Of a DNA stretch of 64,000 nt, positions 50,901 to 61,000 are shown one piece after another (positions within the stretch are counted from its first letter, which is position 1; the number at the start of each line of letters is the position of its first letter). Source of the stretch: Petrosia ficiformis (lineage: Eukaryota; Porifera; Demospongiae; Haplosclerida; Petrosiidae); the NCBI GenBank assembly GCA_947044365.1, contig OX345644.1:6421577-6485576 (forward strand), written 5' to 3'. The position numbers and the translations under genes are program-made. Under the pieces are notes generated by a model. The model saw only the letters and a list, made by a program, of their open reading frames with translations, did no database searches and was not told where the DNA came from.

Positions 50901-53900
50901 CTCATGTATGTATTATGTATAAATTATAGAATTAATAATTGTCATACTGATATCCATTTCTGTAGGGCATATCTACATGAAAAGCTTTCCAGGTACCGAG
51001 AAGAAACTCCTCTGTTTGTTAACAGATCAAATTGCCTTGATGTCAATATATTTGGAGTAACAACATTATATATGATTGTATTTCTAGCATGTTCCGTCCT
51101 CTCTTTAGTATTCAGGGGATATTTCTATTGTATCTGTCTCCTGTTTATCATTGCTAATAACGACATTTTACAACGTGTGCTCAGAGCTGTTACTAAAAAT
51201 GGTGAGAGTAAATAACAATTTTAGTACGGAATAGTAAATTTAAATATGTTTCCTGCTAAAGCCATTTAAAAGAATAGAATTAACAATTATTGTATGGACT
51301 TACAAATATTTAATGTATCTTTTTCAAAAGTGCTGGTACTTTTCCTACTTTAATCGGTTATCTTTCCTACATCTTAATTAGATCTATTAATAATTACTAC
51401 AATTTCCTATTGATAAATTGTTCTGGGAATCCTAATAACTATATCTGAACAAGGATATCAAAACACTCCCATGACCAGACAGATAGCTACTGTAGTCATT
51501 TTGTCTGTGTGTTTGTGTATATGCATTTTCCAAGATATTTCCATTTCAAATAAGTTACTATATAGTAATTAATACGTCCTGTTTCCTTGGGCGCTACAGA
51601 AGTCCTTTTGTCTGTGTGTTTGTGTATATGCGTTTTCTAAGAACATTAACATTTGAATACATTCCATTTCTGTATATGTTTCTTATACGTGCTTATTCTC
51701 CAATATTAGGTGCTTCTCTCATGTGGGTTGCTGTTCTCGGTTTCATTGTTCTCTATATATATGCAGTCATCTCTTTTGCTTTCTTGCACAATCAATTTAC
51801 AGCAGCTAATGAAACTGCTCTATATTGTGACAATCTAGGACAGTGTTTGTATTCCATTGTTAGATATGGACTGCTTGATAATCTGGGATTGGTAGGTTAT
51901 ATTCTATAAACACATATTTGTCATTCTTCCATATCTTTTGGGGGTACAGTAGCACTGTTAGTTTGTTAGAAATGTATATTAGATCATAATAACCACTTAA
52001 TTTAAATTCGCAAAAGAGATTTTAGTTTAGTTAATTAACCAACTAAAACCTGTAATTTAGTTAACTAAATTACACAGTTAACTAAAACTCCTCAAGTAAA
52101 CTATATACTATAGTAGTTAACTATAATAGTTTTAGCAATTATTTATATAGTAAAATATTATAAAAGGGCTTTAGTTTTAGTTAGTGTCCATTGGACAATT
52201 TTCATTTCATTTAGTTACTGTTGTTACGGTAAACTGAAGATTTTAGTCTGAGTTTACAAAATCAAGACTAAAATCTTCTCAATGAAGGAAATCGAAAGAA
52301 GGAAATGAACATGGTACTATGAATGTGTTATCACTGAAACATTTAACAAAAAATCCCTTAATCATCATTGTGAATGCACTACACTAAACGTTGTACACTA
52401 CACTAAACTTTGTACACTATACAAAATAAATTGATTTGTGTGGCTTCTATTATCACAATAATTATCCTAATTAACATTAATAATGTACTGACACTACAGT
52501 GATTTTTCTTCTCCACAGCTTATTCCACTGAGGAATGCTGGTTCATCACCACCCTTTTCTGCAAGCCTTCATATTGCCCGCCTGTTATTTGATCTATCCT
52601 TTTTCATCATTGTAATTACTATTGGACTAAATGTTGTCTTTGGTATAATAGTTGATACTTTCTCTGAGCTAAGAGAAGAAAGGGTATGAATATTTTTTCC
52701 TTATACATTTGTAATTTTTGCGTTTATCTTTTTTTTTCTTTGCTCCATTATTTCTATGTCCTTGTCTAATTTTCTGTTGTTTCAGAGTGATGTCGAAACT
52801 GATCAAAAGAGTACTTGTTTTATATGTGATCTCCCAAATCATGAATTTGAACGCAAAGGAACTGTAAGAAAAAATGCTTATATTCATTATACATATTATG
52901 GTTCAGATAAGCTTAGAAAAAATCTTTAATTAGTAACATACCATAAATATTATGACATCAATGAGTACCATATATGTATGTTATTAGCCGTGATTCACTA
53001 AATGCTCTATCGTTTCTTTAGTTCATTGCCAACTGATTAATTATGCTCAAATTCATCATTACAGGGTTTCAGACACCATGTTAAGTATGAGCACAACATG
53101 TGGGACTATGTGTACTACTCATTGTATCTTGATTCTATTGATACTGGAGATCACAATGCCATACAGAAATATGTGTATAAACTAGTAAGTATGGAGTATA
53201 TAGCTTGTTTATTATCTACAGTGTAGTGAAAATAATTTAATTTGTATACACAGATTGACAAGCGTGACACAAGATTTTTTCCTCAAGAAGAAGCAACATG
53301 CCTTGCTGGTGATGAAGATGCTACTGAGATATTAATAAACGAACTCATTGGTAAAATTGATTACATACTTCAACACTTCAAGGACAAGGTACTCAAACTT
53401 TAATTATAATCCAATAATTGTAATCTCAATATCCTTATGCTGTCTATTAGATGTACAAAGTAGAATTAGTATTTTAATTGAGTCATTTTAGGTTTCCAAA
53501 CCTTCTTTGTGCACCTAATGTGAGGTATTAGGCATGATAGTTGATTATAATTAGGGCTGGGACGATTAATTGATTTATCAATTAATTAATCGATATTGAA
53601 AATTCTGATTATCGATTATAAGTCTATGATATCGATTATGGTAATTATTCCAAACGACATACTTTTCAAGCATGTGACGGCAAATAATGTACAATATGGA
53701 AGCCCTTTTGATCGTCAAATGGGAGAAGTTCCCTGTATTAATTGACTTAATTGGCCTAATTACTCAGGTGATTTTAATCAATTATCAATCGATTTGGAGT
53801 TAGTAATAATCGATTTCAGAATCTCAGCCGATTCCCAGCCCTAATTATAATAGGTACATATATCTTTTACGTATTTTAATATAATTAGACCAAAGTAGCT

Positions 53901-54789
53901 ATGGTGTTAAATGTATGTATCCTGAACAATTTTGACAATACTATTTTTACAGTGTGGCATATGGTGAAACTTCAGTTGTCTGTGAGACTCTGCCACTGTA
54001 AAAATAGAAATGTCATCTGACAAATTGCTTGTTACTTCTTTAGCAGATACAAGTGTGTGACAGCAGGCTATTGTATGAAAAATACATTAGTGCTAAATGA
54101 CCAATTTCATTGTACCTGATGTGCTTTCTATGCAATCATAGTTTTAACCAACCTGTTGTTCAACAAACAAACTGTCATAATGATATAGTTTTTTTTACAG
54201 TGCATGACAAATCCAGTACCCAAGTTACACACAATATCAGATCAGTACCTGTTACCACATAATATCAGTATAATCTCCTATCAGTGCATCACTATAAACT
54301 TTATATATTTCTACTGAGATTCTTCTTCAGGTCACAAGCAGAGGTGTGGATACATTGAGCCAACTACCGGACATTTTGACCTATTTTCACCACTATTGTC
54401 CTGCTTCCCATATACTTTGTATACAATTCAGTTTCAATTTACTGGACATTCACTAGATTTATCGGACAATGTCCTGCATGACTGGCTGTTTCCACACCAC
54501 TGGTCACAAGCCATCTTTTTTAAAAATTTATGTTTTAATTGTTCTCCACAATTAATACATCTGAAATTATGATGAAATACGTTTTTAAATGACTGTAGAG
54601 CTTGTGTGTTATCATAATAATTATTACCATGAAAACTTTTTCTTTATTTGAAAGGAACAAGCAAAAAGTGTAATAGCTAAAAAGGAGGAACAAAGGAAGT
54701 GGGAGAGAGAAGTTTTGAGAACTAGACAAGACTCGCGGTTAAAAAGCTCATCTTTTTCCATGGAGAGCTCACAGCCATTTGATAAATAA
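26963..54789 (+). CDS. Inositol 1,4,5-trisphosphate receptor-like calcium channel A (complete, 73 exons)
   Basis: Seventy-three exons (listed in the block entries that follow) join without a frame break into about 2670 residues, close to the 2670-2760 of animal IP3 receptors. Order of domains: N-terminal suppressor and MIR beta-trefoils (1-480), alpha-helical binding domain with RIH repeats (500-935), long helical middle (935-1900), RIH-associated domain (1900-2140), six membrane segments (2240-2500), and a C-terminal zinc finger and tail (2515-2670). IP3 receptors are tetrameric calcium-release channels of the endoplasmic reticulum. Conserved phrases include KLGTKVLYGDLIQL, GDSRKNENYLARF, RAVTKNG, FGIIVDTF and STCFICDL. 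The pore filter is unusual (see the channel block). A second paralog starts 308 bases downstream in the same orientation. One intron (after 47274) is GC-AG. Assignment to the IP3 receptor family rather than ryanodine receptor rests on length, absence of SPRY repeats and the C-terminal finger. Confidence 0.95.
27843..27956. repeat. Palindromic AT-rich element in intron 5
   Basis: GCTATGCTCCAAA near 27849-27861 and its near-complement TTTGGAGTATAGC near 27938-27950 bracket symmetrical TATAATTATATA sequence. Confidence 0.55.
28019..28241. repeat. Three-copy minisatellite in intron 5
   Basis: The unit starting AGTGCACCATCAGAAGCTTT recurs at 28019, 28101 and 28174 (spacing 82 and 73). Copies differ in the length of their TATATGTA tail; the third also lacks GGC within GGGTGGCTTC. 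Confidence 0.9.
28242..28386. repeat. 145-bp dispersed repeat, copy 1 (intron 5)
   Basis: CATTGAGCCGACTACCGGAC and onward, ending TGTTTCCACACCACTG. A close copy in the same orientation lies in the last intron at 54353-54502. Confidence 0.85.
32872..37083 (+). other. Channel A exons 20-31: RIH region
   Basis: Exons: 32872-32927, 33204-33318, 33608-33663, 33719-33785, 33898-33967, 34033-34067, 34503-34658, 35538-35591, 35816-36016, 36234-36362, 36594-36774 and 36996-37083; residues 533-934. GDSRKNENYLARF in exon 21 corresponds to the DYRKNQEYIAK helix that supplies Tyr567, Arg568 and Lys569 in mouse IP3R1; the tyrosine is serine here, the two basic residues remain. Exons 22-24 (DAEEVLVEIVQDN, CVCSGRPIPSTQN) follow the RIH repeat pattern. 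Exon 28 holds ALLCASDDSL and RSRYVELILVMFVDVGEN. A hAT-like MITE lies in intron 26. Confidence 0.92.
34910..35376. mobile_element. hAT-like MITE with perfect 8-bp target duplication (intron 26)
   Basis: Starts CAGGGATGTTGTAATTAC and ends TAATTACAATTACAACATCCCTG as its complement. The 8 bases TAGTATAG occur on both sides (34902-34909 and 35377-35384). The body is dominated by AATTAC repeats and carries no gene. Confidence 0.92.
37268..37369. repeat. Inverted repeat with 26-base arms (intron 31)
   Basis: CAAACCACTTCCATATAACC at 37268 onward faces its complement ending at 37369 (GGTTTATATGGAAGTGGTTTG, one mismatch), about 50 bases apart. It may be a tiny foldback element. Confidence 0.8.
37578..37630. 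repeat. Perfect 17-bp stem hairpin (intron 32)
   Basis: TTATATAGCATGGTTCA at 37578-37594 is followed after 19 bases by its exact reverse complement at 37614-37630. Confidence 0.9.
44826..44898. repeat. (CT)n microsatellite before exon 52
   Basis: Nearly pure CT run on the sense strand in intron 51, ending about 88 bases before the exon 52 acceptor. Confidence 0.95.
46132..46961. mobile_element. MITE copy 2 of the CACTGTAAAA family (intron 57)
   Basis: Starts TACACTGTAAAAATG, with GTTGGTTAAAGGAGTTTCAA; the right side has the complementary CATGTAACCAAATGGGTGTT and a slightly eroded end (TTTTGACACTGA). It contains a 75-79 bp direct duplication (units beginning GTCATAACAATAGCTAGAG at 46403 and 46478). 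Confidence 0.8.
47098..49524 (+). other. Channel A exons 58-62: RIH-associated domain and pre-membrane linker
   Basis: Exons: 47098-47274, 47387-47620, 47710-47820, 48043-48226 and 49379-49524; residues 1900-2183. Exon 58 has LMCDGQHRVLQDYLREQ, equivalent to the LLCENHNRDLQNFLR segment of vertebrate receptors. Intron 58 begins GCAAGT instead of GT; using it gives phase 0 and the sequence FKSVNVVAEVASFL. Exon 62 ends in a segment (HTLARVRFPYDPD) preceding the membrane domain. Intron 61 carries a MITE and intron 62 a second element. Confidence 0.88.
48381..49148. mobile_element. MITE copy 3 of the CACTGTAAAA family (intron 61)
   Basis: Left end ACACTGTAAAAAATTAATGG, right end CTTTTTGCAGTGTA, with inner GTAACCAACTGAAGGTT complementary to the left part. 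It carries an internal duplication of a segment starting CCACAGGTTGTACCTATAT (near 48697 and 48920). Confidence 0.8.
49559..49963. mobile_element. CCCTATGATTGC-family inverted-repeat element (intron 62)
   Basis: Left GTATCCCTATGATTGCTTT, right AAAGCAATCATAGGGATG. This is the best-preserved copy in the window. It contains GTTCGAACCC near 49931, which resembles a tRNA T-loop but has no surrounding cloverleaf. Confidence 0.85.
53552..53843. mobile_element. hAT-like MITE with perfect 8-bp target duplication (intron 72)
   Basis: Starts TAGGGCTGGGACGATTAATT and ends GCCGATTCCCAGCCCTA. ATTATAAT occurs on both sides (53544-53551 and 53844-53851). Internal ATCGAT-rich sequence, no gene. Confidence 0.92.
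53941..54007. repeat. Hairpin with CTATTTTTACAGTG arms (intron 72)
   Basis: CTATTTTTACAGTGTGGCA and the complement TGCCACTGTAAAAATAG lie about 30 bases apart. The arm end ACTGTAAAAA resembles the end of the CACTGTAAAA MITE family, so it may be a minimal relative. Confidence 0.7.
54353..54502. repeat. 145-bp dispersed repeat, copy 2 (intron 72)
   Basis: CATTGAGCCAACTACCGGAC to CTGTTTCCACACCACTGG, in the same orientation as 28242-28386 and differing at scattered positions only. Confidence 0.85.
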
Positions 54790-55097
54790 GATCGTAATAT
54801 TTTATGTTATGAATTCTTTTTGATATATAACTATTACAGTAACAGTACCTATGTATTCCAGTAATGCAGTGTGTTATTTTCTTTTAGTTACAAAAACTTT
54901 TGCTTAATGAGGTGCAATTTCACTTTTTTTAGAGTTTGTTAATTGTTGTTAATGATTATAATATAATTATAACTGATAGTCATTTTGTGCCACCCATGTT
55001 ATAATCACTTCCTGTGAAATGGTAGTATAAATACGGCTGTTTCTTTGTTTCCTAAGCTGTAAGATCTCTCGAGGAGTATAGTGCATCTCCAAAAATC
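54790..55097. promoter_or_regulatory. Intergenic region and core promoter of channel B
   Basis: Only 308 bases separate the stop of channel A from the start of channel B. TATAAATA at 55026-55033 lies about 65 bases before the ATG at 55098, a plausible TATA box for a short 5' untranslated region. The sequence between TATA and ATG is richer in G and C than the rest of the gap. Confidence 0.55.
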
Positions 55098-58000
55098 ATG
55101 TCTACAGTGAACGGCGCATCTGCGCAAACTTCACTGCGCATTGGAGATACGGTGCTGTTCTTCGTGCGATCAAAGGAACGAAATGGCTACATTTACTACG
55201 AGTTATCGAGGTAAATCAAAAAATGCATATGGTTCTTTACGATCCTTTTCTTGTTTTCACAGTGCTCCATTTAATTTTTTGAGTGTTTTTCCAGTCAAGA
55301 CAGAAAAAGAACCTGACTTTCCAAATGTCGCCTGTAAGGACTATAAATCTATGCAATACATTAGTATTTTGTACTACAGTTATTGTACTGTTTGTTACAA
55401 ATGGTTTTGCAGCAGTACTGCAAACATAATGAAATGTCACATCATCGAAAGAAGTAATATTTTAGAACACATAATACAAAAAAGACCTGTTACTAGCACG
55501 ATAATTATCATTGACTGAGTGATTATAAATTATTACGACAATTGTTTTTATTGCATGCAAAATAAAATATTTGATAATGTAATAATATATACACATTAGC
55601 ATATATGAACCATTGTGACCTATATGGCTAGCTCATGGCACAACCATATGCATGCAGGAGATAAGTCACTCACAAGCTTTGGTTCTAAGAAAATTATAAT
55701 ACAGTATGATCATAGCTATGATATATATCTCCTAACATTCTGATAAAGCGTCTGTTTAGTTTATACTAGTAGTTATTTTATACTAATATGATTATTATAA
55801 TATACTCTCTATCAAACACACTGTAGTTGCTACTTTCAAAGTGCTAGCACCAAACAAATACAAGGCTAAACAACATCTCAATGCACTGGAACAGTGAGTA
55901 ATGATGTTGCATGTTGCAGTACAGACATGTACTTACACACACACAAACCCACACAGATGCTATAAATTACGAGTACTATAATTATATTACTGTTATATTA
56001 TATTAGGAAATCTAAAAAAATTGAAGAGTATGAGCTTTCTAATGCAAAGGTATGTACAATGCTCATTTGGTTTTATAATTATCATTCTAAAGAATATATC
56101 TTTCTTCTATGGGACTGCTGTGTGACAAAACAGGAATATATAACTTTTTTTTTACCCTCGCCACGAAGCGTAAGCGGAGGTATGGTCATGTTGTATATTC
56201 GCAACATTTTGGGACTTCATATGATATACAAGGACCAAAAACAACAAAAGGCTTATGCTAAAACCATAAAGTTATCACAATTTTATAACTCATGATTGCT
56301 GTTTTCACACTTGAGAAGACTCTTGGGGACAGCTAGACACATCTAGACACAACAGGTTCCTGTAATCTATCGCCAGGTTCTTTATGACGGGCGGAGAAAG
56401 GTGCCATTCAACTGTTTGCGCATGCGCTGATTAACTTGCCTATGAATATTAAAAACCAGTAGCAGATCTTGTCTGCAAGGTATGCGCACACCGATTCCTA
56501 ATTTGCGAGCAATGATTCTTTATTTCACAAAAGTGACATACATGTGCACTATATGTACACTGCAAAAACAATATTACTGATTGATTGGCTATTATGATTT
56601 AAAGTTGCATGTGGGATCATGTTTTTGATGCCATAACATTCTATTTCACTAACTTTCTCATTTCAGTTTCATGTCACGTACTGTCAACAAAATTACGTAA
56701 ATGGTTCAAAACCGGCGAAGTCATAATTTAATAATAATTATTTTAAAAATGAAGTGACACAAAATTGGGGAAGTTAGCAATTACAATTGATGACCTTGGA
56801 ATGTTCACACCCTTTTTATAGATTAGCTTCTTGAAATAATACCAACTATCAGAGGAGTAACACTGTTTTATTGTGTCTAGATCTTGTAAATTATACACTT
56901 AATATTAACATTATGAGGTCAATGCAATCGAAATAATTTGTCCTTCACAGAGAGCTGTAGAGGCAGAAGATTTAGAGAATGAACAAGAACAAATGAGAAG
57001 ACTTGGCACAAAAGTACTTTATGGTGATCTACTCCAGGTATCACAAACACTCATACTAAATGTCCTTGACCTCAAAAAATGCTCATTACTTTATGACTAA
57101 CTATCTTTTTCCTGCATCAATTTTTATTTTATGCCCATCAAAAACAAACATCATATCATTTTTATGTAATGTAACTATTAATTGAGTATAATTATTTTCT
57201 TGTAGATTCAACACACTGGATCCAAGAAATATGTCACAGTTTGCTCAGAAGCCTCTAAAACTGAAAGCAATAACCTACTTGTAAGTTTGTAACATGTACT
57301 TGCATGCTATGTGTCTTTTACTTAATACACATACAGTATATATACGGTTGACAACATTAGTTTGTTGCAAAAAATCATTGTAAGATACTTTTGGAGAGAA
57401 GATGATGATTAAGTATTGGAGAGAAGAAGGGCTATTGTGGAGACTCTATGATACTGTGGCTTTTTTGTTTACTTGATTGAGCAATGATCTAGCAACCCAT
57501 AATTGCAAATCCAGTCTAAGAATTCAACATCTTTTCTCTAAATTTGTTTTTACATTGTAGTTTATCTGTCTATTATTGTGTATATCACTTACAATATATT
57601 TGATATCATTAGGTCAATCTAAACGATGAAAGCGCTGATGATGGTATTATTTTTAAGATTCTCCCAAGATATAAAATCCGATCTGAAGGAGATGAGGTAC
57701 ATACTTTAACTATATTCTTATGTAAAACGTATAATATTTCACTCACAATACCAAAGGAATGTATACATGTTCATAATTATGTTTTTAATCCCACCCATCG
57801 CATATTGCTTGTGTGTTCAACCTGTAGGTGAGATTTGGAGATCAACTTAAACTTGAAAGTGTGAAGACACAGGGACAGTATCTACATGTCAGTGGTTGTA
57901 GTCAAGGGGCAGCTGGGTACAATGTCCTACCTGATAAGTATGATACATATACATGTACAACTATATGTATGTATAGTGTTATCAGTAAAAAATACTTAGT

Positions 58001-61000
58001 TTTGGTTAGTTCGACTCCTGTTAAAATATTTTAGTTCTCCTCTCACAAACCTGTTTTAGTTTTAGTTCAAGAGCTAAAAGTAAAAATGATGTATGTACTA
58101 TAACACTTTTAGTGTTAATTTGCCATTGTTAAAAGCCTAAAAGTTCACACTTCACAGATGAGATGTCATGATGATGCAACTCTAGCAGTCAAAGGAAGAT
58201 GCCTTTTATGTTTTACATCTGCTTAGGTGATAATGACATGTAGTTTCATGCATGCATGTCATCTGATTCATATGTAGGAACTAAAACACGATTCATGTTA
58301 GCTTTAGTTCTTGCACATCAGTTCCAGTTAGTTTCTGTCACTAAAAACGTTTTAGTTTTAGTTCTAGTTGCACAATTATGAGATATGTATGTCTATACAT
58401 CCATTTATACATACAAACATACCTATATATGTTTATGCATATGTACGAGTATGATTGTATACCATACACAATATTACATCCATACATATAATTATATATA
58501 CTTGTATTTTTTGACAGCATTGAGTTAAATCTCTCAGCTACTGAGTCCGCTCTCACACTGTTGTATCACTACTCTCCATCAATGCAACAACCAGACAAAG
58601 CTTTGAGGGTAAGCAGATACTGACTCACATACACAGTGAAGTGCCCAGACAAAGTGTTAAACACTAATACATATACATACATACACACGGATACATTCAT
58701 TCACAAAAATAAACAAATACACATGATTGCTATTATACAAAACTATATTCACATTCCTACAGAATGGATGTTGTGTGAGGCTGTTTCATAATGAGGATGA
58801 ATGCTATATTGTAGCTGAAGGGTCATTTGCTTCTACAAACCGTATTGTTGAAAATGGTATGTTACTATTTAATTACACTGTATGGATGAGTGAATGGATA
58901 AATAGATGGAATGATGGGATGAATGGATGGATGGAATTATGGGATTGATGGATGGATGGATCATGGATGGATGGATGGATGGATGACTATATAAAGATTG
59001 AGTATATCAAGTGGACACAAATGGATCTGCTGATGTCAAATGACATTCACATAATATTTACATGATACTCACAGTACACTGTCGTCAAAGAAGAGTTGAC
59101 TCAGGAAAGCGCTCTGAACCATCAACTTCTGCCAATACCTATTGGCAAATTGAGAAAGAAGATGACCCAAGAACAGGTACAGGAAAGAATGAAACAACTT
59201 GATGCTGTATACACATTTATTCTTCTCATAGGTGAAATCTTGTCCTGGGGAGAAAGGTGTAGAATCAAACATCTACCTACCAGATTGTATTTATGTGTTA
59301 CAGTTGACTTGAAGGTTAACATGATATATTATATTATATAAGCTATGTGCTTTCATTGTTTATTATATGTTAATGTTGTTTGTATAATCACTCAATTTAT
59401 TAATGTTTGAGTGTGTGTAAGCATTTCTGTATGCATATGTATGTAGTTGTATGCATGTGAGTGTGTATGTATGTGTGTAGTTGAGTGTGTGTTCATGTAC
59501 ATGTATGTAGTATATATATGATGCTTTATCCAATCCAGGTTACTTTGAAAGAGAGAGCTTTTGATGATTCTGATTTTGACACTCTTTTTAGTTTCCATCC
59601 ATTGACTGAGGTAAAACATTCATAGTTACACAAATCTAATTCATACAGACTAAAGATCATACACTATGATTCTTTATCATTATACTAAGTTCAGGAGACA
59701 GTATTTATCATAGCTTTTCCACTCCTCTGTTTTAATTTGCTTAATTACTCTTATCGATTTACCACACATTGTTCTATTGAAAATTTACACATAGTATTAC
59801 ATTCTCGATGTTGTACTTATGTATACCACACAAATTATCATTTGTATTTTTCCAACATTGAGATTCCATTCATGGATGATCATTTACTATAACTACTATA
59901 ATGTCTAATAAATCATTTTATTTAGGAAGGAGATGAAGTGCTATTGGAATCATATGCTCGTATCAAGCATCTACTCAGTGGACAATGGCTTCATTTGGAA
60001 AAGAAAGGTGAGTTTGCTTCTTGCTAGGGAATATTTTCCTAATTCTATTTTGTTTTTTTTTTAAGAAAACTATGTACGAAAGAATTTCAATCCTGAAGCA
60101 AAAGGACTAGCTGGTCTTCAATGGGACTCTGCAGAGCTATACAAGGTATCAAGTTACATGTATATATATCATTTATTGTTTTTTCTGTATATATAATCTC
60201 TGAATGTTTCATATCCATATCAAACATTGTTCATTTCACTACCCTACCATTAATTTTATCAATTACTTACATCTTCATCTTCTCTATCAGCTCATGACTA
60301 GCAGAGATAGAGGTGACTATGACTCCTTCACACTACAAGAGGTATTGATTGTTTATTATACTTAGATATGCAATCATAGTCCTATTACCACTTAGGTCTC
60401 TGAAGACTTGTTAGACAGGTTCAATTATGTAGCTGGTATTATACCAGTACTGTCAGATCATATTACTCATGTAAGTATATATATAATAATGGACTATGCA
60501 CTTATTAGAATTATTAAGTGTTTGTGGTTAATTTAAATACCATAGTTGATGTGTTATTAATCATCATTGGTAATGAGATATTTTAACAATTCCTATAACT
60601 ATTTTTACAGATTCAGGAGGGTGTTGGAATGGTTGGATTGTCTCAGAAACAGTCAATTCGTGTCCGAGATACACTTGTGGAATTGCGACGTTGGTTGATC
60701 ACTGATGATGAAAGAGACTCTAAAAACCAGCAAAAACTTTTGAGAAACCTCAGAGTAAATCAGTTTTTTACTTTGTCCCCAGTCTTCTTTTTTCCCACAT
60801 AACAAGGGATAATACCAGAGATGTTTAATGAAACATACAATTTCTTACTATACATCTCTGCACTTCTATTTTTATATGCATATCAGTATAGCCAGCTCAG
60901 GTACAATGGAGGTTTTGAGAGGGTCATGATAATATTATGACTTATGGTGGTAGAAGACCTTTACAATCTCTTCTTTACACAAATATATCGCATTTAGCCT

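Larger units (their letters stand above)
50190..54789 (+). other. Channel A exons 63-73: membrane channel, zinc finger and tail
   Basis: Exons: 50190-50312, 50422-50465, 50524-50616, 50677-50829, 50966-51201, 51710-51891, 52519-52683, 52786-52863, 53065-53184, 53254-53388 and 54655-54789; residues 2184-2670. Membrane segments: S1 in exon 65 (LLLLLTVILNIFILFLY), S2 in exon 66, S3-S4 in exon 67, S5 and pore loop in exon 68, S6 in exon 69 (IIVITIGLNVVFGIIVDTF). Vertebrates have a pore loop HGLRSGGGVGDVLRK; here the aligned stretch is YGLLDNLGLLIPLRN, split between exons 68 and 69. The glycine triplet and filter aspartate are absent. The S6 gate region and the finger (CFIC then RHHVKYEHNMW) are well kept. 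The tail is charged and ends SSQPFDK. Both exon borders at the pore are in phase 0 with good splice sites, so the change is not a modelling slip that I can find. Confidence 0.92.

Noticed and set aside
51950..52270. Repeated TTTTAGTTAGTTAACTAAA-like sequence, also near 31850, 58000, 61450 and 63630
   Set aside because: Probably another old AT-rich repeat family, but no consistent ends could be defined by eye.
26963..54789. Ryanodine receptor identity for channel A
   Set aside because: Length near 2670 residues, no SPRY or RyR repeats, and an IP3-receptor type C-terminal finger.
56150..56420. Relatively GC-rich segment with CCTCGCCACGAAGCGTAAGC in intron 4 of channel B
   Set aside because: It looks like part of an inserted element but I found no matching inverted end or target duplication.
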